Positions 8,673 to 16,946 of a stretch of DNA of 51,499 nucleotides are shown here, in pieces. The notes beneath the pieces are model-generated. The model ran no database searches and was not told where the DNA came from. It worked only from the letters and a program-made list of their open reading frames with translations. Made by a program: the position numbers and the translations under genes. The DNA comes from Lachnospiraceae bacterium (lineage in GTDB: Bacteria > Bacillota > Clostridia > Lachnospirales > Lachnospiraceae). The first letter of the stretch is position 1; the number at the start of each line of letters is the position of its first letter. The stretch is taken from positions 1-51,499 of the forward strand of contig SVFH01000019.1 in assembly GCA_015056945.1 (NCBI GenBank), read 5' to 3'.

Positions 8673-9339
8673 ATGGGTGAAAAGAATAAAAGAACGTTAT
8701 CAAAGCGATGCGACGTATCGCATGGAAGTTTCGCTGTATGCTAATTTCGGGTTGAATGTTGCATATGCAATATTACAATTCTGTCTGGGATATTTTCATC
8801 ACACGGTGTGGTTTTATTCCTTCGCAGGATATCATTTGCTCCTTGCGTTGATACGGTTCAGACTTGCGCATTACACAAGAAGACAGGAGATATGTGTAAA
8901 TCTGTTAAAAGAGTGGAAGTTGTATCGTTTTTGCGGCGGAACCTTGTTTTTGCTACATATATTGCTTGCTTTTTTTATTTACTATATTGTGTGGCAGGGA
9001 CGAGCTTTTGTTCATCATGAAATCACAGTGATTACATTGGCTACGTATACTTTTTATGCATTCACGATGGCGGTGATTAGTTTCAATAAGTATCGCAAAT
9101 ATAAAAGTCCCGTTTATACTGCAGGTAAAATGCTGGGATTGGCAACAGCATTTGTATCTATGCTGACTTTGGAAAAAGCGATGCTGGCTACGTTTTCTTC
9201 GGGTGATGATGAGAAGTTTAGACTAATTATGACTGGTTCGACAGGAGCCGGAGTGACGATATTGATTCTTGGTATGGCAATTTACATGGTTGTTGTTGCC
9301 AATAAACAAATTAAGAAGATTAAGCAAAATGAAAAATAG
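8665..9339 (+). CDS. Multi-pass membrane protein coupled to the two-component system
   Basis: A 224-residue protein with about six hydrophobic segments (roughly residues 25-45, 50-65, 90-112, 118-140, 152-172 and 190-214) and a basic C-terminus. Its start (GTG) overlaps the kinase's 3' end by eight bases, so it is co-translated with it. I do not recognise a named family with confidence. A role as sensor partner or effector of the kinase is inferred only from coupling and from the kinase's minimal sensor loop. Confidence 0.75.
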   Translation: MSKWVKRIKERYQSDATYRMEVSLYANFGLNVAYAILQFCLGYFHHTVWFYSFAGYHLLLALIRFRLAHYTRRQEICVNLLKEWKLYRFCGGTLFLLHILLAFFIYYIVWQGRAFVHHEITVITLATYTFYAFTMAVISFNKYRKYKSPVYTAGKMLGLATAFVSMLTLEKAMLATFSSGDDEKFRLIMTGSTGAGVTILILGMAIYMVVVANKQIKKIKQNEK

Positions 9340-9349
9340 GAGTAACGGA

Positions 9350-9736
9350 ATGGACGAAAAAGGATTTCAATATACCTACTCTGCCAAAGAGCAGAATGAA
9401 ATCAACGATATCAGAAAGAAATATCTTCCGAAGGAAGCAGATAAAATGCAGCAACTGCGTAATCTGGATGCGGGCGTGCACAGAAAGGGGAGTGTTGCTT
9501 CTTTGGTGACAGGGATTCTTAGTGCTCTGATTCTTGGAATCGGTATGAGTCTTGTCATGACCGACATTGGTGCAGCAATTGGTCTTGTCACATCGTTTAT
9601 CCCCGGTATTATAATTGGTAGTATCGGGCTGGTTGGGGTATGTCTTGCGTATCCGGTATATCAGTTCGTGACGAAGCGTGAGCGTGAAAGAATTGTACCG
9701 GAGATTCTCAGATTATCAGAGGAATTGCTAAAATAA
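9350..9736 (+). CDS. Small two-segment membrane protein, paralogue of 6449 gene (128 aa)
   Basis: The start is placed at ATG 9350 because AGGAG lies seven bases upstream. A longer frame exists upstream but would overlap the preceding gene. It has a charged N-terminal helix, two hydrophobic segments around residues 48-70 and 78-100, and a charged tail. It shares with the 6449 protein the motifs GMSLVMT-D/E-IG, PGIIIG and the ending EILRLSEELLK. It ends the two-component operon and is followed by a hairpin terminator. Confidence 0.8.
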   Translation: MDEKGFQYTYSAKEQNEINDIRKKYLPKEADKMQQLRNLDAGVHRKGSVASLVTGILSALILGIGMSLVMTDIGAAIGLVTSFIPGIIIGSIGLVGVCLAYPVYQFVTKRERERIVPEILRLSEELLK

Positions 9737-9877
9737 ACAGAGTAGGATATACTTGACGGCGGAAACGAACTATTGAAAAATCCGGTATATTTACCATTAT
9801 ATTTTAGCCTTACATTTTGCAAATTATAACTCTGTATTTTATGAAAAGTATGATTTTTTTGCTGCCATACGTATGCT

Positions 9878-9912
9878 AAAATAAAGAATGTGCTATGCAC
9901 ATTCTTTATTTT
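9878..9912 (+). terminator. Perfect 16-bp hairpin, terminator
   Basis: AAAATAAAGAATGTGC (9878-9893) pairs perfectly with 9897-9912 around the loop TAT. The A-rich left arm and T-rich right arm fit a terminator working in both directions after the 6922-9736 operon. Confidence 0.75.
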
Positions 9913-9965
9913 GGCTGAAATGTTTTAGCGAATGAAAGCCTGTGTTTATAATGAAAGGGGAAACT

Positions 9966-10856
9966 ATGAACAGCAAAGAAATGAGACAAGAAATAGAAAA
10001 GGCAATGGAGTTCGGAGAAGCTGCATTAGAGAATCTTCGAACAGCGCAAGAGAAGTTGGAGAATGTCGGTAAATGGGCAAAGTTTGATGTTTTAAGCGGA
10101 GGGTCGGTTACTTCCGTGGTGAAAATGTCAAAAATGAAAGATCTGCAAGGTAATATAGAATTGGCTAAAATTAAAATCAGATGTTTCGAAAAGGAACTTA
10201 AGGATATTCAGTTTTCGGCGGAACTAAGAGCAGAAATAGACGGTTTTATTTCCTTTGCAGACATTTTCTTTGACGGTGCAGCGATTGATTATGCCGTTTA
10301 TTCACAAATTAAGGAATTAAAGAAACAGGTTTCGGATGCAATTTACAGAATTGAAAAGGCGATGGATGTGCTGAAGAAACGACTGGAATTAAAGACGAGG
10401 GATATATCGGAAATCATAGACGATTCAGAAAAAGAGAACATTGCAAGAGCCATCCTTGAGGACCTTCAGGAGTGGTTTGCAATCCCGGAAGGGCGTGAAC
10501 GATATATACAGGATAGCGCCGGCAAGTTTTTCATATGCGCGAAGGAAGAGGAGAAACCGCTGGGATTCTTATATCTGAAGCAGACCGGCAAAGACACCGT
10601 TGAAATTGCTGTTATGGGAGTGTTGAAACAGTATCATCGAAACGGTATCGGTCGGGAATTGTTTGAATTTGCCAAAGAGATTGCCCGTCGTAAAGGCTAT
10701 TCTTTTATTCAGGTAAAGACTGTTCGGATGGAAAAAAATGAAGATTACGATCAAACGAACAAATTTTTTCTTGCGCTTGGTTTCAAGGAATTTGATGTGT
10801 TGCCTGCGCTTGGGAATGAGGCGAATCCGTGCCGGATCTATGTAACGGCATTGTAA
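9966..10856 (+). CDS. N-terminal helical region fused to GNAT acetyltransferase
   Basis: The start is set at ATG 9966 because AAAGGGG precedes it by seven bases; an in-frame GTG at 9942 lacks such a site. Of 296 residues, the first 150 or so are charged and predicted helical/coiled coil (EKAMEFGEAALENLRTAQEK, MDVLKKRLELK). Residues about 165-296 form a GNAT N-acetyltransferase domain with a clear acetyl-CoA loop (QYHRNGIGRELFEFAKE) and the C-terminal strand/helix NKFFLALGFKEFD. It probably acetylates an amine from acetyl-CoA; the substrate is unknown. Pairing with a helical N-terminus is unusual and could serve recruitment or oligomerisation. The gene stands alone between terminators. Confidence 0.8.
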   Translation: MNSKEMRQEIEKAMEFGEAALENLRTAQEKLENVGKWAKFDVLSGGSVTSVVKMSKMKDLQGNIELAKIKIRCFEKELKDIQFSAELRAEIDGFISFADIFFDGAAIDYAVYSQIKELKKQVSDAIYRIEKAMDVLKKRLELKTRDISEIIDDSEKENIARAILEDLQEWFAIPEGRERYIQDSAGKFFICAKEEEKPLGFLYLKQTGKDTVEIAVMGVLKQYHRNGIGRELFEFAKEIARRKGYSFIQVKTVRMEKNEDYDQTNKFFLALGFKEFDVLPALGNEANPCRIYVTAL

Positions 10857-10981
10857 TGGTTTGCCCAAAAGTTCTTCATTGGTGGTAAAAGTGCGGTCAT
10901 TGGTGAAATGCCGGTTAATGTAGTTATGCCTAAGGTAGTGTTTCAGCTCTGACATATCCCTAAATTAACATTTTAAACGTT

Positions 10982-11020
10982 GCGGTATACTTTTGTTAGC
11001 CATAAGTATACCGCTTTTTT
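10982..11020 (+). terminator. Rho-independent terminator
   Basis: GCGGTATACTT (10982-10992) pairs with AAGTATACCGC (11004-11014), followed by six T. It lies 126 bases after the GNAT gene. Confidence 0.85.
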
Positions 11021-11171
11021 ATTGCATAGGAAATTCCTATGCAATAAAAAAGCGCTCCGCTAAGGGTGCGCAGTTCGCGGCAAGGAATTTTGTTGCCGAG
11101 CAACACCGCTCACGCGCGAGAGTCCGCTTGCGGACTCTTTGTTCTGAAACTTAAATTCAGGTATACTTATG
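11001..11171. repeat. 171-bp segment bounded by 12-bp inverted repeats, with internal palindromes
   Basis: CATAAGTATACC (11001-11012) and GGTATACTTATG (11160-11171) are perfect inverted repeats. Inside are a palindrome at 11021-11045 (ATTGCATAGGAA, one base, then its complement) and a hairpin at 11119-11138 (AGAGTCCG / CGGACTCT). No gene is visible. It may be a small non-autonomous element or a strongly folded RNA. The left inverted repeat is also the right arm of the preceding terminator, and no target duplication was found, so this is tentative. Confidence 0.4.
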
Positions 11172-11177
11172 ACTGGG

Positions 11178-11449
11178 GCTTGTATCCCTAATATTTACAA
11201 ATATACAAATTAGGTACACGAATGGGCATTGCTTGTATCCCTAATTTTTACAAATATACAAATTAGGTACACGATTGAGTATTGCTTGTATTCCTAATTT
11301 TTACAAATATACAAATTAGGTACACGAATGGGCATTGCTTGTATCCCTAATTTTTACAAATATACAAATTAGGTACACGATTGGGTATTGCTTGTATCCC
11401 TATTTTTTACGAATATACAAATTAGGTACACGATTGGGTATTGCTTGTA
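11178..11449. repeat. Tandem 53-bp hairpin repeats, left block (5 full units plus start of a sixth)
   Basis: Five full 53-bp units begin at 11178, 11231, 11284, 11337 and 11390, and a sixth begins at 11443. Each starts GCTTGTATCCCTAATTTTTA and ends near TTAGGTACACGATTGGGTATT. Units differ at a few positions only. Within each, CCTAATTT and AAATTAGG are inverted, extended by TGTA/TACA, so every unit can fold into a hairpin with about a 12-base loop. The sixth unit is cut by an insertion sequence and continues at 12857. No coding sequence crosses the array. Confidence 0.95.
11441..11449. repeat. Target-site duplication, left copy
   Basis: TTGCTTGTA occurs directly before the left end of the insertion sequence and again at 12855-12863 directly after its right end. 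Removing the element and one copy restores an intact 53-bp repeat unit. Confidence 0.85.
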
Positions 11450-12854
11450 GGTCACGTCCGTATAATGGTGTAAATTACAATTAAATAAAAAATGAGCCAT
11501 TCGCTCATCCCTTAAGGTATAATAATAATCACCACAAAAACTAAAATACCAAGGAGGATTTGTAAATGGCTCAGCTTAATATTACCTTAAATCAGGATGA
11601 AATTCTACAATTACTAGGAGAAAATTCTAATGAAGCTTTTAAAACATTACTACAAGAAAGTCTTAACAGTGTTCTAAAAGCAGAATCTTCAGAACAGCTT
11701 AAAGCCACGCCCTACGAACGTTCAGAAGAAAGAACGGATAGTCGTAATGGCTCCCGGGAGCGTACCCTTAATACCCGCATCGGAACCATTCTTCTTACTG
11801 TTCCTCGTCATCGTAATCAACCTTTTAAATCTATGATTTTTGAAAACTACTCACGTAGCGAAGCTGCGCTTGTATCTACGATGACAGAAATGGTAGTCAA
11901 TGGCGTTTCGACCCGCAAGGTTTCAAAGGTGGTAGAAACATTGTGTGGAACATCATTTTCAAAATCAACAGTGTCAGAACTTTGTAAAGATTTAGATCAT
12001 GACGTTAATAAGTTTCGTAATCGTCCTTTGACACAGGATTATCCTTTTCTGTATGTGGATGCTACCTACTTTAAAACGCGAGAGAATCATCGTACGATAT
12101 CAAAAGCGCTATTCATCGCAATGGCAATCAATCATACCGGGCGCCGCGAAATCATCGGTTTTAATACCTATGAAAAGGAATCTAAAGACACATGGTATTT
12201 GTTTATGCAAAGCCTTAAAAACAGGGGCTTAAAAGACATTCAATTAGTGACTTCAGATGCACATGAAGGAATCATCTATGGGTTGAGCCATGTGTTTCCG
12301 GAAGTTCCGTGGCAAAGATGTCAGTATCATTTCACAAAAAATATACTGGACAAAACCCCAAAGAAATATCAGGAAGGTTTGCGTTCTGAGCTACAAGCTA
12401 TGTTTAACAGTCCGGATTTAAAAACTGCAATTAAAAAACGTGATGCAATTCTGGAAGATTATAATGATATTGCTCCTGCAGCAACAGAATGTCTCGACCA
12501 TGGTTTTAATGATAGTGTAACGGTCATGGCCATTCCGGAATCCTTAAGAAGAATCATGCGCACATCTAATCCTCTTGAACGCTTAAACAAAGAGTTAAAG
12601 CGTCGTTCAAATGTGATTGGAGTATTTCCGAATGAAGCTTCTATCATTCGCCTGATGGGAGCTGTTCTAATGGAAATAAGTGAGAAATATGAATCTCAGG
12701 TAAAGCCATTATTCTATCATCCGGTGTTGCGAGAACTAGAGTCCAAACACGATGAACTTGCAAAAATAGCCCAGGAACAACAACAAGTATTGGCAGCTTG
12801 ACAATTGGATTAAATATAGCTTAAGGGAATTTACACACAAATATGGACTTGACT
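11450..12854 (+). mobile_element. IS256-family insertion sequence (1405 bp)
   Basis: The terminal inverted repeats are 11450-11478 and 12826-12854, agreeing at 21 of 29 positions; shared blocks are GTCA, GTCC, TAT and GTGTAAATT. The element is flanked by the 9-bp direct repeat TTGCTTGTA and encodes one full-length MULE/IS256-type transposase. All features fit a complete, possibly active IS256-family element that landed inside the 53-bp tandem array. Confidence 0.93.
11566..12801 (+). CDS. IS256-family transposase
   Basis: 411 residues, the usual length for IS256-family (mutator-type) DDE transposases. Visible family features are the N-terminal YERSEERTDSRNGSRERTLNT, a first catalytic Asp in YPFLYVDATYFKTRE, a second in LVTSDAHEGI followed by FPEVPWQRCQYHFTKNIL, and a final Glu in RIMRTSNPLERLNKELKRR. 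AAGGAGG precedes the ATG. The reading frame is intact, so the enzyme may be functional. It catalyses transposition of the surrounding element (11450-12854). Confidence 0.97.
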   Translation: MAQLNITLNQDEILQLLGENSNEAFKTLLQESLNSVLKAESSEQLKATPYERSEERTDSRNGSRERTLNTRIGTILLTVPRHRNQPFKSMIFENYSRSEAALVSTMTEMVVNGVSTRKVSKVVETLCGTSFSKSTVSELCKDLDHDVNKFRNRPLTQDYPFLYVDATYFKTRENHRTISKALFIAMAINHTGRREIIGFNTYEKESKDTWYLFMQSLKNRGLKDIQLVTSDAHEGIIYGLSHVFPEVPWQRCQYHFTKNILDKTPKKYQEGLRSELQAMFNSPDLKTAIKKRDAILEDYNDIAPAATECLDHGFNDSVTVMAIPESLRRIMRTSNPLERLNKELKRRSNVIGVFPNEASIIRLMGAVLMEISEKYESQVKPLFYHPVLRELESKHDELAKIAQEQQQVLAA

Positions 12855-12863
12855 TTGCTTGTA
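12855..12863. repeat. Target-site duplication, right copy
   Basis: TTGCTTGTA, matching 11441-11449. Confidence 0.85.
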
Positions 12864-13016
12864 TTCCTAATTTTTACAAATATACAAATTAGGTACACGA
12901 ATGGGCATTGCTTGTATCCCTAATTTTTACAAATATACAAATTAGGTACACGATTGGGCGTTGCTTGTATCCCTAATTTTTATGAATATGCAAATGAGGT
13001 ACACAAGGGGAGCATT
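12857..13016. repeat. Tandem 53-bp hairpin repeats, right block (3 units, last diverged)
   Basis: Units begin at 12857, 12910 and 12963. The last unit has several changes (TATGAATATGCAAATGAGG) and ends at about 13016. Together with the left block the original array had about eight units. Downstream, 13021-13115, the pieces GTATCCCC, GGGATATATCCC (13052-13063), AGTATCCCCTAAT and AAGGGATAC look like degenerate relatives of the repeat's GTATCCCTAAT core. I see no gene in 12855-13283. Confidence 0.9.
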
Positions 13017-13157
13017 AATGGTATCCCCTTTTTTGCTGTAATCTTATATGAGGGATATATCCCCTGGCGGGAGTATCCCCTAATTCCACTTCTTGCTCAT
13101 TAAGGGATACTTCTTCTATGAAAATGTAATTTCCGCTGCCCGACCGGCTTCTTTTTC

Positions 13158-13186
13158 TTGTGAGATAAAGTAGGGGATGATATAAT
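13158..13186 (+). promoter_or_regulatory. Sigma-A type promoter
   Basis: TTGTGA (13158-13163), 17-base spacer, TATAAT (13181-13186). It would start a leader of about 90 bases before the gene at 13284. Confidence 0.7.
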
Positions 13187-13283
13187 GTAATTTGTGTATC
13201 GGAGGAATGAAAACGGAGCTTGATTTAGAATCATGACAGACGTTTCATCATTCTGAATAAATAACATATCAGGAGGTATAAAA

Positions 13284-13979
13284 ATGTCATATCACAAGGA
13301 TTTGCCGCAAAGCTGGATTGAGATTATTGAAAAGGATGCTGTTTTGAAGGGAATATGGGAGGAACATGATTCGGAGTATGAAGCAGTTCCGGAATTTCTA
13401 TTCGGGCTTATTGGAGATGAACTTGAAAGATTGCGACCTGTTTTTGCACTGTATGGGGAACCGGGAATCGATATGTATGAGAAAATCGTGGCAATGAAGA
13501 CGATAGCTGCTTCCGACAGCGATGAGGAGCCGGAGGGAAAGGAAGAACTTCTCAAAGAACTTGCCAAGGAATATATACGGGCCATGAACGACCTTTACAG
13601 AAACGAATTTGAAGAGGAGCCGATTTTGGATGAGGATGCAGAGATAATTCTTGTCCCTGACGAGGAGCGTGACAGCGTCATCGAAGAATTGCAGGAATCG
13701 TGGGATGAGGAAGAGGAGACTCCGGAGAACGAATTCAATGAAGTGATTTGCGATTGGTATATTTGCGAACTGGAATACAAAGAAGGATGCAAGGAACTCA
13801 AAAACCTTCTGTGGGAGGCTGTGTACAATCTGGAAGAGGATTACAAAATCTCCTACTATCTGATGTGGTCTTTGGCGGACAGACCCGCTGCAGAGAATCC
13901 GTATTTGCCGTTCTATAAGCTTTGGTGTATGGGATATACGGCAAGCTTTCCGGCAGAGGATAAAGTGCTGGTATATTAA
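13284..13979 (+). CDS. Hypothetical highly acidic protein (231 aa)
   Basis: I do not recognise it. The 231-residue product is strongly acidic, with clusters such as SDSDEEPEGKEE and SWDEEEETPENEF, and no signal peptide or membrane segment. AGGAGG lies just before the ATG. It is 77 bases upstream of the HSP90-family gene and probably heads that transcription unit. Acidic client or adaptor proteins do occur next to chaperones, but this is inference. Confidence 0.75.
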   Translation: MSYHKDLPQSWIEIIEKDAVLKGIWEEHDSEYEAVPEFLFGLIGDELERLRPVFALYGEPGIDMYEKIVAMKTIAASDSDEEPEGKEELLKELAKEYIRAMNDLYRNEFEEEPILDEDAEIILVPDEERDSVIEELQESWDEEEETPENEFNEVICDWYICELEYKEGCKELKNLLWEAVYNLEEDYKISYYLMWSLADRPAAENPYLPFYKLWCMGYTASFPAEDKVLVY

Positions 13980-14056
13980 GGGAAACGTTGCACAAAAGGT
14001 ATGGACAGCGCCATGCACAGGGCAGCGGAACCGGAGTGAGGTTTAAGGGAGATAAA

Positions 14057-15847
14057 ATGGAGAATTACAGATTTCAGGTGAATCTGGGCGGAATGATTGA
14101 AATTCTGTCAGATCATTTATACAGTAGTCCTGATGTATATATCAGGGAGTTGTTGCAGAACGGTGTTGATGCCATTGTGGCAAGAGAAAAAGCGGAGCCC
14201 GGTTTTGTCGGAAGTGAACAGGGTAGGATTCTTGTGGACATTAAGAACATGAGGAAATTGTCTTTTCGCGATAACGGAATCGGGTTAACGCGTGATGAAA
14301 TACACAGATTTCTGGCTGTTATCGGCGAATCTTCCAAGAGGGATTTGGAGAGCGGAAAGATTCTGTCTGATTATATCGGCAGATTCGGAATCGGTTTGCT
14401 TTCCTGTTTTATGGTAAGTGATGAAATCCGTATCAGAACAAGGTCCATACATGATGCGAAGGGGTATGAGTGGATTGGTAAACCTGACGGTACTTATGAA
14501 TTAAATGCGTTAGAGGAAGAGATTCCCTGCGGAACCGAGATTTCGCTTACGGCCAAAGAAGGTGCGGAGCGTTTTCTGTCATGTGAAACGGTGGAAGAAC
14601 TGATTCTGCATTACGGTCTTATTTTGCCGTATCCGATTTTGATGAATGACGGACAGAATAAAAAAAGACTGAATCCGGTCACCTTACCGTGGAATGAGGC
14701 ACAGAATGATAAAAGTGCCCTTATGCTCTTTGGACAGATGATGTTCAAGGAACAGTTTTTGGATTGTGTCCCCTTACGAAGCACAACGGGGAGCGTAGAG
14801 GGTGTTGCATACTTTTTACCCTATTCCGTGCAGGCGAGTGTGAAGCAGAAGCACATGGTTTATTTGAAAAATATGCTTCTTACGGAGAACGGAGAAGGCA
14901 TTCTTCCTGATTGGGCAATTTTTGTCAGATGTATTATCAATGCCAAAGATCTGCGCCCGACGGCATCCAGAGAAGGGTTCTATTTGGATGATGATTTGCG
15001 GGAGGTCAAAGCAGAGCTGGGAGAATGTATTGCGTCATATCTGAAGGCTATGGCGAAACGGAATAAAGAAGGATTTCGTCAGTTTATGGATATCCACGAA
15101 TTGGCGGTAAGAAGCATGGCGATTGCGGATGATGAGTTATTTCATCTGTTCATAGATGAGCTGACCTTTGTGACAACCAAGGGAGAAATGACCGGGCTGG
15201 AGCTTCGTTTGAGTAATGAACCGTTACGTTTCTGCGGAATGAGGGAATACAGACAGCTGTCACAGATCTTTGTTTCGCAGGGGCAGCTGCTGATTAACTG
15301 CGGCTATGTATATTCACAGGACTTGTTAAAAAGAATGGGTGACTGTTTTGGGCTTGATGTGCAAAGTGTGGACTCTTATGACGTGGAAGAGCTGTTGCAC
15401 GAAGTGAATTTAGAGGAAGCAGAGCTTGCAGTGCCGTTTTTACGTGCTGCCGAAAAGGCCTTGGCAGAGTATGACTGTGCAGTGGAAATGAAACAGTTCA
15501 TTCCTGCGAATTTACCGGCATTTTACTATCTTGACCAGAATGCGTTGCTTTGCCGTGATATCGCACAGGCGATGGATACGGGGAATGATGTTTTTGTCGG
15601 TATGCTTGGGAATTTCATGCAGGAATTTGAGGATAAAAAAGCTTCGACAATCTATTTCAATATGCGAAATCCGCTGATTCGCAAGCTGGTAAAAAAATCA
15701 GACGAAGCATCTTTGAAAGACATCATTGTAATTATTTATGTGCAGACTTTATTGATTGGCGGTTTTACATTGCGAAATAATGAGCTGGGTATTATGAACA
15801 ATAAATTACTCGCATTGTTGGAAGGGGGACTCTGTGATGACGAATGA
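14057..15847 (+). CDS. HSP90-family (HtpG-like) ATPase
   Basis: The start is set at ATG 14057 (GGGAG seven bases upstream); an in-frame start at 13988 adds residues unlike the family. The GHKL ATPase motifs are clear: VYIRELLQNGVDAI (catalytic Glu and Mg-binding Asn), FRDNGIGLTRDEI, and the lid glycines YIGRFGIGLLSCF. The middle domain keeps the RPTASREGF segment, corresponding to the HSP90 catalytic-loop Arg region. At 596 residues it is slightly shorter than HtpG (about 624), and the C-terminal part is divergent. It overlaps the next gene, a helical-repeat protein, so the pair is probably expressed as a unit. It is likely an ATP-driven chaperone specialised for local clients rather than the housekeeping HtpG. 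Confidence 0.9.
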   Translation: MENYRFQVNLGGMIEILSDHLYSSPDVYIRELLQNGVDAIVAREKAEPGFVGSEQGRILVDIKNMRKLSFRDNGIGLTRDEIHRFLAVIGESSKRDLESGKILSDYIGRFGIGLLSCFMVSDEIRIRTRSIHDAKGYEWIGKPDGTYELNALEEEIPCGTEISLTAKEGAERFLSCETVEELILHYGLILPYPILMNDGQNKKRLNPVTLPWNEAQNDKSALMLFGQMMFKEQFLDCVPLRSTTGSVEGVAYFLPYSVQASVKQKHMVYLKNMLLTENGEGILPDWAIFVRCIINAKDLRPTASREGFYLDDDLREVKAELGECIASYLKAMAKRNKEGFRQFMDIHELAVRSMAIADDELFHLFIDELTFVTTKGEMTGLELRLSNEPLRFCGMREYRQLSQIFVSQGQLLINCGYVYSQDLLKRMGDCFGLDVQSVDSYDVEELLHEVNLEEAELAVPFLRAAEKALAEYDCAVEMKQFIPANLPAFYYLDQNALLCRDIAQAMDTGNDVFVGMLGNFMQEFEDKKASTIYFNMRNPLIRKLVKKSDEASLKDIIVIIYVQTLLIGGFTLRNNELGIMNNKLLALLEGGLCDDE

Positions 15848-16928
15848 AATGATGGAAATATATGATCAGTTTCATGAAGCTGCGCACGGGAAAGAAAAAA
15901 TGGAGATTTGCAGGCGCGGTTGGGAATTGGCAGATCAGTTAGACAGTTATGACGATCAGTATTTTTTCAGATATAAGTACATAAATGAGGCGGCTTTTTA
16001 CGACGATATTCTTGAAATATATACGATATATCCGGTGCTTTTGCAGAAACATGATGCGTATGTGGCAGTTCACGGAAGCGATCCGAATACGTCCCATATT
16101 CTTTGGGCTTATAAATGGGTGTTGGAAAATGCACATGAATTCCATCAGATAAGCATTGAACAGTTCGAACGCTTCCGGGAAGATTTCAGAATCAGATGCA
16201 TCAAAAACGGGTATTCGTTAAGACCGTATTATCAGTACGGTGCATATTTTTACAGTCAGTTTGATATGGAGAAAGCAGAAACGTGTTACCGGAATTTTTT
16301 GAAATGTCCGCATGATGGGTTGAGTGATTGTAAAGCCTGTGAGCGTCACATGGAAGTGGTATATCTTCTGAGAACCAACCAGCCGGATAAGGCCATGGAA
16401 CGTGCCAGGGACTTGTTTTCACGCAGGTTAACCTGCGCTGAGGTTCCCGATATTACATATGCGGAATTTATCAGATATGATAACATGTGCAGACTAAAAG
16501 GGGAAGCCTTTGCGGAAATGGACATTCATAACTTACAGAGGAATCTGTACTATTCCATTGACAGCAAAAAGTTATGTATCGAGCATATCGGGAAACTTTT
16601 CCTTTCGTACTGCTTCACCGATAAAGGAATGGCATTGGAATGGTTTCGCAGGAACTGTACGTATACGCAGCAGGTGAGAAATCCCGTCTTCCGCTTTGAA
16701 TTTGCAATTGCCGCGATGGCATTGTTTAAAGAACTTTTATCAAAAGAAACTTATAAAATGAGACTGAAGAAAGAGTTTGTTCTGTATAGAGAGGATGATG
16801 AATATTCACCGCGGGAGATTTATGGACATTTCCGTAAAATGGCTGAGGAGATTGCGTGTAAAATGGATGCAAGAAACGGGAATGATGTTTTTACCTTGAT
16901 TCTTCGGGATGTTGAGAACGGATTTTGA
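15837..16928 (+). CDS. Helical-repeat (TPR-like) protein paired with HSP90
   Basis: A 363-residue protein dominated by predicted helices, with TPR-like pairs in the middle (YGAYFYSQFDMEKAETCYRN, MEVVYLLRTNQPDKAMERAR). CPHDGLSDCKAC gives three Cys and could bind metal. The ATG at 15837 is eight bases from GGGGG and overlaps the HSP90 stop by 11 bases; a GTG at 15834 is an alternative. Eukaryotic HSP90 works with TPR co-chaperones, so the coupling is suggestive. Here, however, the HSP90 does not visibly end in MEEVD (its C-terminus is GLCDDE). No specific family assignment can be made from sequence alone. Confidence 0.75.
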   Translation: MTNEMMEIYDQFHEAAHGKEKMEICRRGWELADQLDSYDDQYFFRYKYINEAAFYDDILEIYTIYPVLLQKHDAYVAVHGSDPNTSHILWAYKWVLENAHEFHQISIEQFERFREDFRIRCIKNGYSLRPYYQYGAYFYSQFDMEKAETCYRNFLKCPHDGLSDCKACERHMEVVYLLRTNQPDKAMERARDLFSRRLTCAEVPDITYAEFIRYDNMCRLKGEAFAEMDIHNLQRNLYYSIDSKKLCIEHIGKLFLSYCFTDKGMALEWFRRNCTYTQQVRNPVFRFEFAIAAMALFKELLSKETYKMRLKKEFVLYREDDEYSPREIYGHFRKMAEEIACKMDARNGNDVFTLILRDVENGF

Positions 16929-16946
16929 GCGGAGGGTAAGTGAGAT

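Noticed and set aside
9942-9965. Earlier GTG start for the GNAT-fusion gene, with a TATAAT at 9946
   Set aside because: The ribosome site AAAGGGG fits the ATG at 9966; a promoter there would leave no leader.
10858-10955. Minus-strand frame starting MSELKHYLRHNYINRHFTND
   Set aside because: Reads like a gene start but then runs antisense through the GNAT gene; no ribosome site and no recognisable family. Could be a remnant.
11178-13016. CRISPR array
   Set aside because: The unit is 53 bp with only about 12 bases of near-constant intervening sequence; no unique spacers and no cas genes.
11178-13016. Integron attC-type array
   Set aside because: The units are tandem and empty of cassettes, and no integrase gene is in the window.
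13988-14056. N-terminal extension of the HSP90-family protein
   Set aside because: No ribosome site, residues unlike the family; the start at 14057 fits HSP90 N-termini.
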